Shown in pieces: positions 15,888-23,926 of a stretch of 39,874 nucleotides of DNA. The translations under genes and the position numbers were made by a program. Under the pieces are notes generated by a model. It did not search any database and was not told the DNA's origin. It saw nothing but the letters and a program-made list of their open reading frames with translations. The stretch covers positions 1 to 39,874 of the forward strand of contig NZ_BMNB01000042.1 in NCBI RefSeq assembly GCF_014646235.1, in the 5' to 3' direction. Source of the stretch: Micromonospora sonchi. Lineage in GTDB: Bacteria > Actinomycetota > Actinomycetes > Mycobacteriales > Micromonosporaceae. The stretch's first letter is position 1. The number at the start of each line of letters is the position of its first letter.

Positions 15888-15916
15888 TTGGCCCGCCCCG
15901 GGTTGCGGGCTATGGT
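15888..15916 (+). promoter_or_regulatory. Promoter of a short transcript before the dksA-like gene
   Basis: TTGGCC (15888-15893), a 17-bp spacer and TATGGT (15911-15916) form one of the best sigma-70-like promoters in the window. The predicted start is about 15923, exactly at an ATG. Confidence 0.5.
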
Positions 15917-15922
15917 TGACCG

Positions 15923-16072
15923 ATGTATCCCGTTGCCCTGCTGGACCACGTCGCCGTCACGGTGGCGTCGGTGCCGGCTGCCCCGGGCGCGGTGGATTGG
16001 CGGATCCCCGCTCGGACTGGTCATGGCCAGCCGAGCCCCGCCGGCCGGAGCCCTCCGGAACCCGTTCATTGA
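15923..16072 (+). CDS. Possible leaderless small ORF, 49 residues
   Basis: The ORF begins MYPVALLDHVAVTVASVPAA and ends at a TGA at 16070-16072. It starts 6 nt after a TATGGT -10 box and stops 11 bases before an intrinsic terminator, so it fills the predicted transcript. Codon third positions are GC-rich in the first half, less so later. I do not recognise the peptide. It could instead be an untranslated leader or small RNA. The alternative is that nothing is translated and the segment is a dksA leader with attenuation. Confidence 0.35.
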   Translation: MYPVALLDHVAVTVASVPAAPGAVDWRIPARTGHGQPSPAGRSPPEPVH

Positions 16073-16083
16073 TCAGGACGGCC

Positions 16084-16114
16084 AAGGGCGAAGCTCAAGC
16101 TTCGGCCCTTTTTT
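16084..16114 (+). terminator. Intrinsic terminator upstream of the dksA-like gene
   Basis: The arms AAGGGCGAAGC (16084-16094) and GCTTCGGCCCTT (16099-16110), with one bulge and loop TCAA, are followed by six Ts (16109-16114). This is the only hairpin with a clear T tract in the window, and it lies 26 bases before the next start codon. Confidence 0.75.
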
Positions 16115-16140
16115 CTATTCCGGAAGAAAGGGAATCCGAC

Positions 16141-16443
16141 ATGAACGACCAGACATGGCTCACCCAACTCGAGTTGACGCTGACTCAGGAACACGAGACG
16201 CAGACGGCCCGGCTGACCCAGCTGACGGCCGATACCGGAGATCCGGCGGAGGCGCACACCAACGCCGCCCTGATCGTGGCGACCCGGCAGAGCCTGGAGC
16301 AGATCACGGGTGCGTTGCGGCGGCTGGCCGCCGGCAACTACGGCAGCTGCGAGAAGTGCGGTACGACGATCGCCCGGGAACGCCTGGAGATCCTTCCGCA
16401 CGCCCGGTTCTGCGTGCCCTGCCAGCAGAAGCAGACCGGCTGA
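16141..16443 (+). CDS. TraR/DksA-type zinc-finger protein
   Basis: This 100-residue protein has a helical N-terminal half and a C-terminal C4 zinc finger CEKCG...FCVPC (Cys70, 73, 91, 94), with the family phrase IARERLEILPHARFC. DksA-like proteins bind the RNA polymerase secondary channel and modulate initiation, often in stress. This short form lacks most of the DksA coiled coil, and similar actinobacterial proteins are poorly studied. The ATG is preceded by AAAGGGAA. A promoter, short ORF and terminator lie directly upstream, so the gene may be read only when transcription passes the terminator. Confidence 0.85.
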   Translation: MNDQTWLTQLELTLTQEHETQTARLTQLTADTGDPAEAHTNAALIVATRQSLEQITGALRRLAAGNYGSCEKCGTTIARERLEILPHARFCVPCQQKQTG

Positions 16444-16453
16444 CCTTGGCGCG

Positions 16454-16486
16454 GGCTGCCGCACCCGGCTTACCGGTGCGGCAGCC
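16454..16486. terminator. Bidirectional terminator
   Basis: A perfect 12-bp stem (GGCTGCCGCACC 16454-16465, complement 16475-16486) with a 9-nt loop lies between the converging dksA-like and anti-sigma genes. The stop codon of the latter (16470-16472) is in the loop. Confidence 0.7.
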
Positions 16487-17036
16487 TACCGTCATCGCCG
16501 GGGCGTCCATCAGATCCGATCCAGCCGAGTGGCAGCCCGCTGGTGACGGTGTCCGGCAGCCCCTGGGTGGTGATCACGCCGGGCGGTGCGGCCCGCTCCG
16601 GGTCCAGGTTGGCGACGACCGTGGCGGTCACGCCATCGGGCCGGCGGGTGAGGGTCAACGCCCCGGTCAGGTGGTGGGCCAGCCAGAGTCCGCGCCCACC
16701 CGGGGTGTTCGCCGCCGGGAGGTTCACCGTCAGATCGCCGCCGTGGCCGTGGTCGATCACCTCGCAGACGAGTCGGTCAGCGTGCCGGAACAGGTCGAGC
16801 CGCCCGTGGCCGCCGCCGTGCAGCACGGCGTTGGTGACCAACTCGTGGATGGCCAGGACGAGATCCTCGGCCACGTCCCCGGTGAGGCCCGCCGCGGCGA
16901 TCCGCGCGGCGAGCAGGTGCCGCACCGTGGTCACCGTCTCGGCGGTGAACGAAAGTGACAAAAGGGAGGTCGCCTCGCCATCGCCCGGAGACGGACCACC
17001 CGGGCCAGTGGCGTCCGGCCGACCGAGGTTGCTCAT
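16470..17036 (-). CDS. RsbW-like ATP-binding anti-sigma / serine kinase
   Basis: This 188-residue protein has a GHKL ATPase domain: N box LAIHELVTNAVLHGGG (Glu65, Asn69), G1-like VIDHGHGGD and G2-like GGRGLWLAHHL. This is the HATPase_c_2 type found in actinobacterial RsbW/SpoIIAB-like regulators, which bind sigma factors and phosphorylate STAS antagonists. Extensions of about 25 residues at the N-terminus and 40 at the C-terminus are low-complexity. The ATG lies 6 nt after TAATCT (minus strand 17048-17043). Two STAS-domain proteins are encoded at 32935 and 34011; a functional link is speculative. Confidence 0.82.
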   Translation of the reverse strand: MSNLGRPDATGPGGPSPGDGEATSLLSLSFTAETVTTVRHLLAARIAAAGLTGDVAEDLVLAIHELVTNAVLHGGGHGRLDLFRHADRLVCEVIDHGHGGDLTVNLPAANTPGGRGLWLAHHLTGALTLTRRPDGVTATVVANLDPERAAPPGVITTQGLPDTVTSGLPLGWIGSDGRPGDDGRLPHR

Positions 17037-17168
17037 GATGGCAGATTACGTCGTCGTACGGCGACCGCGAACATTGCTGCAGGGCAAGTATCCTCGCGTC
17101 CGGCCACCGACCCGGCGGGCACCCGAATTCTGCCTGTTCCGCCCGGACTGAGCCGGCGGGCCGGGCGC

Positions 17169-18044
17169 TCAGTGCCGGTCCCCGACCGAGGTGCGGCCGA
17201 AGGCCCGGCCTAGCCGACGGACCTCGTCGGCCATCTGTTCGGCCAGCTCACCGCCCCCGAACCGGGTGATCAGCGCGTCGGACAGCCCGCTGAGCACCAC
17301 CGGCCGCAGCGCCTGGACGAGGGCGAGCGAGCGGGGCACGTAGACCTTGCGGCGGCGACGTTCGATGCCGTGCAGCAGCGCGTCGGCGCAGCGCTCGACG
17401 CTGACCACGGCGGACAGCGGCCAAGGCAACCTGCGCTGCGCCGCCCGGAACGACGGGAAGGCCTCGCGGATGTCCCGGACCAGGTCGGTGTCGATCCAGA
17501 TCGGGTGGGCGGTGCCGACGGTCAGCCCGCGCCGGCGGTTCTCCAGCCGCAGCACGTTGCCGAACTGCTCCACCCCGGCCTTCGACGCGGCGTACGCGGC
17601 CATGCCCGGCATCGCGGCGAAGGCCGCCGCCGACGAGACGATCAGCACGTGACCCTGGGCGGCCAGCACGTGTGGCAGCGCCGCGCTGACCGTACGGATC
17701 ACGCCGGACAGGTTCACGTCGATGGTGCGTACCAGTGCGTCCACCGGCCCGCTCGCGACCGTGCCGAGATTGGCGACGCCGGCGTTGGCCACCACCACGT
17801 CGACGCCGCCGTACCGCTGCACGGTGGAGCTGACGGCGTCCTGGAGCCCCGCCTGGTCGGTGACGTCGCACTCGTACCAGTGCCCGTCCACATCCCGCGC
17901 CACCTCGCGCAGCAGCGCCGGCTCCAGGCCGACCAGGGCGACCCGGGCGCCGCGGGCGGCGGCGGCCCGGGCCAGGGCGGCGCCGATGCCGCGGGCAGCA
18001 CCGGTGATCAGGATGGTCCTGCCGCGAAGGTCATACCGCATCAA
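17169..18044 (-). CDS. Short-chain dehydrogenase/reductase
   Basis: This 291-residue SDR has the cofactor motif TGAARGIG (residues 14-21), NAG (87-89) and the catalytic Ser near 138 with Y151-x3-K155. It oxidises or reduces a carbonyl/alcohol with NAD(P)(H). The C-terminal 100 residues (RRRRKVYVPRSLALVQALRP, then LSDALITRF) resemble SDRs that are paired with flavin monooxygenases. The start lies inside the end of the monooxygenase gene (14-base overlap, or 11 if the second Met at 18041 is used), so the two are coupled. The substrate is not predictable. Confidence 0.9.
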   Translation of the reverse strand: MMRYDLRGRTILITGAARGIGAALARAAAARGARVALVGLEPALLREVARDVDGHWYECDVTDQAGLQDAVSSTVQRYGGVDVVVANAGVANLGTVASGPVDALVRTIDVNLSGVIRTVSAALPHVLAAQGHVLIVSSAAAFAAMPGMAAYAASKAGVEQFGNVLRLENRRRGLTVGTAHPIWIDTDLVRDIREAFPSFRAAQRRLPWPLSAVVSVERCADALLHGIERRRRKVYVPRSLALVQALRPVVLSGLSDALITRFGGGELAEQMADEVRRLGRAFGRTSVGDRH

Positions 18045-19521
18045 AGCGCTCCAGGTTCCGGTCTGCGCCGCCGATCTCGACGGGCTGGTGGTCGGCGGGG
18101 CGGAAGCGGCGCAGCCGCCACCGGTAGCCGGTGGCGTACCCCGGCCAGATCGTGGTGTTGCGGCCGCTGGCGTCGAGGTACCAACTCGCGCAGCCGGTCT
18201 GCCAGACGGTGCCGCGCATCCGCCGGTCGACCCGCTCGGTCCAGCGCCGCTGCGCCTCGACGGTGGGTTCGATGGCGGGTACGCCGGTGGCCCGCTGGTG
18301 ACGCAGGGCGGCGAGGATCAGGCGCAGCTGAGCCTCGAGCATCAGCACCACCGAGGTGTGTCCGAGGCCGGTGTTCGGGCCGAGCAGGAAGAACAGGTTG
18401 GGGAAGCCGGCGACGCTGGTGCCCCGGTACGCCCGCATGCTCGGCGTCCACGCCTCGGCGAGGCTGCGCCCGCCCCGACCGTGGATGCGGGAGGCGACGG
18501 GCGGGTCGGTGACGCGGAAACCGGTGCCGAGGATGATCGTGTCCGCCGGGTGGTGCACGCCGTCGGCGGTGACCAGCCCGTCGGCGGTGACCCGGCTGAT
18601 GCCGGCGCTGACCACGTCGACGTTGCCCCGGGTCAGGGCCGGCCAGTAGTCGTCGGAGATGAGCACCCGCTTGCAGCCCATGGTGTAGTCGGGGGTGAGG
18701 GTGGCGCGTAGGCCCGGATCGGCGACCTCGCGTCGCAGCTTGCGCAGGGAACGTCGGGCGGCAACCCGGTTCACCGTGGGGTGGAGGAAGCCGACGGCCA
18801 TCGCCTCGCGCGCCAGGTGGACCCCGGCCCGGGCGGCGCGCTGCGTGGCGGGCACCCGACGGAACAGGGACTGCTCCAGCCGGGTGATCGGGCGCGACCG
18901 GCGCGACATCAACCAAGCCGGGGTGCGCTGGAACAGGGCCAGCCGCGCCACGACCGGCTGGATGCGGGGTACGAACTGCACGGCGGACGCGCCGGTGCCG
19001 ATCACCGCGATCCGGCGACCGGTCAGGTCGTGGTCGTGCCGCCAACGGGCGGAGTGAAAGACGGTGCCGGCGAAGCCGTCGAGGCCGGGCAAGTCCGGCA
19101 TGGCCGGCTCGCTGAGTGGCCCGGTGGCGCAGATCAGCACCCGGGCAAGGTACGCGCCGCCGGAGGTGTCCAGCCGCCAGCGTCCGCGCCGCGAGTCCCA
19201 GTCGGCCCGGCGCAGCTCATGGCGCAGCCGCAACCTCGGGCGTACGCCGAAGCGGTCCACGCAGCCGCGCAGGTAGTCCCAGATCTCCTGCTGCCCGGAG
19301 AAGGTGTCCGACCAGTTCGGGTTGGGGGCGAACGAGAACGAGTACAGGTGCGACGGCACGTCGCAGGCGCAACCGGGGTAGGTGTTGTCCCGCCAGGTGC
19401 CCCCGACGTCGTCACCCCGCTCGAAGACGAGAAAGTCGGTGAAGCCGGCCCGCTGCAACTGGATGGCCGCGCCCAGGCCGCCGAAGCCGGCCCCGACGAC
19501 AGCGACGTCGATCTCGATCAT
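18031..19521 (-). CDS. Flavin-containing (Baeyer-Villiger-type) monooxygenase
   Basis: This 496-residue protein has an FAD-binding GAGFGG (residues 10-15), an NADPH-binding GTGASA (about 175-180) and the Baeyer-Villiger fingerprint FxGxxxHxxxW as FAGTVFHSARW (150-160). WRDNTYPGCACDVPSHLYSFSF is split across the usual family block near residue 45. It inserts oxygen into a ketone or oxidises a heteroatom; the SDR next to it could supply or consume the carbonyl. The ATG at 19521 overlaps the upstream gene's stop (ATGA), which argues against the longer frame starting at 19545. Confidence 0.9.
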   Translation of the reverse strand: MIEIDVAVVGAGFGGLGAAIQLQRAGFTDFLVFERGDDVGGTWRDNTYPGCACDVPSHLYSFSFAPNPNWSDTFSGQQEIWDYLRGCVDRFGVRPRLRLRHELRRADWDSRRGRWRLDTSGGAYLARVLICATGPLSEPAMPDLPGLDGFAGTVFHSARWRHDHDLTGRRIAVIGTGASAVQFVPRIQPVVARLALFQRTPAWLMSRRSRPITRLEQSLFRRVPATQRAARAGVHLAREAMAVGFLHPTVNRVAARRSLRKLRREVADPGLRATLTPDYTMGCKRVLISDDYWPALTRGNVDVVSAGISRVTADGLVTADGVHHPADTIILGTGFRVTDPPVASRIHGRGGRSLAEAWTPSMRAYRGTSVAGFPNLFFLLGPNTGLGHTSVVLMLEAQLRLILAALRHQRATGVPAIEPTVEAQRRWTERVDRRMRGTVWQTGCASWYLDASGRNTTIWPGYATGYRWRLRRFRPADHQPVEIGGADRNLERFDAV

Positions 19522-20177
19522 CCATCGCCGCCGGAATCCGTGCACCTGACCCGATGCAGCGTGTATCTAGAATTGATCAGGACGATCAGATGCGTGTCCT
19601 GAGCTTGCAGGACTTCGTGGGGCGGATTTGGGACTTCGGCGTACAGATTCACGACCTCGCCGTCGTAACCTGAAACCGTCTGCACGGTGTCCACCGTGAA
19701 TCGGGAATGGGCGGCCGTTCCTTGTGAGAAAAAGCGATAGTCGAGCGTCAGGGCGAAGCACGAGGTCGAGAAGACCTGTATTGCGGTGAATTTTTGGGCA
19801 GCGTAACTCCCGGGTATTTCGAAATCTTGCACCTGAACGGTCCAGTAGCCGTCCGGATCTGCTCCTAGCACCGGCGGCCATACGCAACCCGAAAACCGGC
19901 TCGGCGACCGCGCCTCGACCTCGACCGGCACTTCTTTCGCATCCGGATGCTTCTGCCGGCAGAGCGTTGCGTTGTCCACTTCTGGTGCGGCCCGAGGATT
20001 GAGTGCAAGATATGCGGAAACCACGACGCCGATGATCCCGATGATTGCCGGTACGACTATGGCTGCATTCTTCCACCATGGGGATTCTTCCGCCTGCTCC
20101 GGATCGCTCGCCTTCTGCTCGGGAGGGGATGCGGCGGCGGGTGGTGCCCCGGCTGCCGAGGGCTGCTCTTCAGACAC
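19518..20177 (-). CDS. Membrane-anchored protein of unknown function, atypical base composition
   Basis: This 219-residue protein has a Pro/Ala/Glu-rich cytoplasmic N-terminus (about 1-36), one transmembrane helix (about 38-58, AAIVVPAIIGIIGVVVSAYL) and an outside domain with Cys residues (LCRQKHPD, SGCVWPP, TSCFAL, VRCTDSG) that could form two disulfides. I recognise no family; the outer domain has the feel of small secreted septum-associated domains, but this is weak. The GTG at 20177 lies 6 nt after GATACT. The coding sequence is visibly richer in A/T than its neighbours, suggesting recent acquisition. It is coupled by ATGA to the monooxygenase. Confidence 0.65.
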   Translation of the reverse strand: MSEEQPSAAGAPPAAASPPEQKASDPEQAEESPWWKNAAIVVPAIIGIIGVVVSAYLALNPRAAPEVDNATLCRQKHPDAKEVPVEVEARSPSRFSGCVWPPVLGADPDGYWTVQVQDFEIPGSYAAQKFTAIQVFSTSCFALTLDYRFFSQGTAAHSRFTVDTVQTVSGYDGEVVNLYAEVPNPPHEVLQAQDTHLIVLINSRYTLHRVRCTDSGGDG

Positions 20178-20329
20178 CCGACGAGTATCCCGGAGTGCAT
20201 CGGGCAGCACAATCGCGCGACCACCTTCCGGCTTCCGGCAACGCGGTGGCAGGGACGCGGAGTGCCGGCCGGCGCCCCCGCCCCTGTGTCGGCGTCGCGG
20301 CGCTGCGGTGGCCACTGTTCCCCGGCCAT

Positions 20330-20400
20330 GCTTTGCTCTGCTTCAACCCACGCAACGGATTCCGGCGAGAAACATTGCGCGGGTTGAAGCAGAGCAAAGC
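20330..20400. repeat. Long palindrome, type E
   Basis: Perfect 20-nt arms (GCTTTGCTCTGCTTCAACCC 20330-20349, complement 20381-20400) continue inward for 5 more pairs after one mismatch (351-355 with 375-379), leaving a 19-nt loop. It lies between the divergent operon starting at 20177 and glpK at 20463. The size matches the other palindromic elements, but the sequence differs. Confidence 0.8.
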
Positions 20401-20462
20401 GCCCGCAGCGGCCACCGGCAGGCGGCGGGGCGCGACGACCCAGGACGACAAGGGGACCATGC

Positions 20463-21980
<1,518 letters not shown>

Positions 21981-21989
21981 CCCCCCGCA

Positions 21990-22040
21990 AGGAGGGGCCC
22001 CCTTTTAACGCCTGGTGTAGAGGAAGGGCCCCCTATTAAC
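21990..22040. repeat. Tandem GGGGCCCC/TTAAC repeat, copy 1
   Basis: Two near-identical units, AGGAGGGGCCCCCTTTTAAC and AGGAAGGGCCCCCTATTAAC, start 31 bp apart (21990 and 22021), separated by GCCTGGTGTAG. Copies 2 and 3 are at 32849 and 39700, in the same orientation. Confidence 0.85.
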
Positions 22041-22060
22041 ACCGCCTGACTGTCTCAGAA

Positions 22061-22903
22061 CTATCTCAGAACCGTCTCAGTATCCTGTGTTGAGTCGAGA
22101 TAGCGGTAGACGGTCGCCCGGGACACGCCGAACTCGGCGGCGATCTCGTCGGCCGAATGAGTGCCGGCCGCGTGCATCCGGCGGGCGGCGCGCACCTGCT
22201 CGGAGGTCATCGCCGGTGGACGTCCGGGCCGCCGTCGACCGGTGGGTGCCGATAGCGGGATGGCGGCCCGGGCATGGGTGGGCGCATCGGCCGATACCTG
22301 CTCGCCGGTTGCCACATCGGTTGGGTCGGGGGTGTCGGGTGGGCGGGCGGTGCCGGGTTGGCCGCCACCCAGCAGGCGGCGGACGCCGTCGAGCATGTCG
22401 ACGCGCAGCACCGGCGCGGGTACGTCCATCAGGAACACCACCGGGTCGCTGCACATGGCGATCGCCTGCACGGCGCGGACCCGTTCGCGGCGGTCCGCGT
22501 CCGGGCCGGCGACGATCTCGTTGGCTCGCATCGCGATCCGCACCAGCCGGTGGTACGTGCTGCCCCGCTCGACCAGCGCGAGGTCGTGGAAGAGCATGCC
22601 GAGCGGGCCACGATGTTCGAGCATGGTGTCCACCCAGCCCTCCAGCAGCGTCCACCTCGCTTGCTCAAGTGACAGTGCGCAGGCGGTCTCCACCAGCGTC
22701 TCCAGGTCGCGGACCATGGGTTCGGCCAGGGCGGTGAGCAGGTGCCCCTTGCTGGGGAAGTGGTAGAGGATCGCGGCTTTGGTCAACTGGAGTCGCTCGG
22801 CGATCTGACGCAGCGAGGTGCGCTGGTAGCCCTGAACGGCGAAGAGGTCGAGCGCGGCGCGCAGGATGCGGCTTCGCGTGCCGTCGGTCTCCACCCAGGT
22901 CAT
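22061..22903 (-). CDS. TetR-family regulator with an extra C-terminal HTH
   Basis: This 280-residue protein has an N-terminal TetR HTH (ILRAALDLFAVQGYQRTSLR, then LTKAAILYHFPSKGHLL) and a ligand-binding region to about residue 180. A Pro/Thr/Ala-rich linker follows, then a second HTH at about 227-270: GRPPAMTSEQVRAARRMHAA and DEIAAEFGVSRATVYRYLD, which looks like the HTH of Hin/Tn3 resolvases. Normal TetR proteins are near 200 residues with only one HTH. The ATG lies 7 nt after TACGCT (minus strand 22916-22911). It is divergent from an ABC exporter, with a palindrome between, and probably represses it. Confidence 0.88.
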   Translation of the reverse strand: MTWVETDGTRSRILRAALDLFAVQGYQRTSLRQIAERLQLTKAAILYHFPSKGHLLTALAEPMVRDLETLVETACALSLEQARWTLLEGWVDTMLEHRGPLGMLFHDLALVERGSTYHRLVRIAMRANEIVAGPDADRRERVRAVQAIAMCSDPVVFLMDVPAPVLRVDMLDGVRRLLGGGQPGTARPPDTPDPTDVATGEQVSADAPTHARAAIPLSAPTGRRRPGRPPAMTSEQVRAARRMHAAGTHSADEIAAEFGVSRATVYRYLDSTQDTETVLR

Positions 22904-22956
22904 GCCCCTCAGCGTAGCGGCTACTGACCGTCGGATAGGGATGCCGGTGTCGGAGC

Positions 22957-22977
22957 CTTACCTTCGGTAAGTACAGT
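22957..22977. promoter_or_regulatory. TetR operator and -10 box of the ABC exporter
   Basis: CTTACC-TTC-GGTAAG (22957-22971) is a perfect palindrome abutting a TACAGT -10 (22972-22977) of the plus-strand exporter operon. Binding there would block RNA polymerase. Palindromes of the TTACC-n-GGTAA type are common TetR sites in actinomycetes. Confidence 0.65.
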
Positions 22978-23008
22978 GGGATCGATACCGGCACGACGGG
23001 AGGCACCC

Positions 23009-23926
23009 ATGTCAGTGATCTCCATCGAGAACCTCGTCAAGACCTTCGGCGGTGTACGCGCGCTCGACGGTCTCGACCTGCGGGTGGAACCGGGGGAGGT
23101 GCACGGCTTCCTGGGACCCAACGGCTCCGGCAAGTCGACCACCATCCGGATCCTGCTCGGTCTGCTGCGCCGCGACTCCGGGCAGGTGCGGCTGCTCGGC
23201 GGCGACCCGTGGCGCGACGCGGTCGCGCTGCACCGACGGCTGGCGTACGTGCCGGGCGACGTCAACCTCTGGCCCAACCTCTCCGGCGGCGAGGCGATCG
23301 ACCTGTTCGGCGCGCTGCGCGGCGGGCTGGACCATCGCCGCCGGGACGAGTTGCTGGACCGCTTCGACCTGGACCCGACGAAGAAGTGCCGCACCTACTC
23401 CAAGGGCAACCGGCAGAAGGTGGCGATCGTCGCCGCCTTCGCCTCCGACGTCGAGCTGTACGTCCTGGACGAGCCCACCTCAGGGCTGGACCCGCTGATG
23501 GAGGCGGTGTTCCAGGAGGAGGTCCGCGAACTCACCGGGGCCGGTGCGAGCGTACTGCTCTCCAGCCATGTGCTCGCCGAGGTCGAGGCCCTCTGCGACC
23601 GGGTCAGCATCATCCGCGAGGGCCGCGTGGTGGAGGCCGGCACCCTCACCGAACTGCGTCACCTCGCCCGCACCACGGTGACCGTCGAGACCGTACGCCC
23701 GCTGACCGGCCTGGAGGCCCTGCCCGGGGTGCACGAGGTCCGACCGATCGACGGCCGGGTCCGGTTGGAGGTCGAACCCGACCACCTCGACGCCCTCCTC
23801 GGTCACCTGGTCCGGTTCGAGGTCCGGGCGCTGACCAGCGCACCGCCCACCCTGGAGGAGTTGTTCCTGCGGCACTACGGCGACACCGCCAACGGCCGGT
23901 CCGCATCCGTCGGCGGCACCCGATGA
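23009..23926 (+). CDS. ABC exporter ATP-binding subunit
   Basis: This 305-residue ABC ATPase has Walker A GPNGSGKST (36-44), the signature region as YSKGNRQKV instead of LSGGQ, Walker B LYVLDEPTSGLDP and the switch His in LLSSHVLAEVEAL. The C-terminal 80 residues form the extra domain common in drug-resistance ATPases (DrrA/CcmA-like). It energises the two-part exporter with the next gene. The start is the ATG at 23009 after a strong GGGAGG (22998-23003). Expression is probably repressed by the divergent TetR protein through the palindrome at 22957. Confidence 0.92.
   Translation: MSVISIENLVKTFGGVRALDGLDLRVEPGEVHGFLGPNGSGKSTTIRILLGLLRRDSGQVRLLGGDPWRDAVALHRRLAYVPGDVNLWPNLSGGEAIDLFGALRGGLDHRRRDELLDRFDLDPTKKCRTYSKGNRQKVAIVAAFASDVELYVLDEPTSGLDPLMEAVFQEEVRELTGAGASVLLSSHVLAEVEALCDRVSIIREGRVVEAGTLTELRHLARTTVTVETVRPLTGLEALPGVHEVRPIDGRVRLEVEPDHLDALLGHLVRFEVRALTSAPPTLEELFLRHYGDTANGRSASVGGTR

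Noticed and set aside
15772..16140. N-terminal extension of the DksA-like protein back to 15772
   Set aside because: It crosses an intrinsic terminator and the NUDIX gene start; the family length and ribosome site place the start at 16141.
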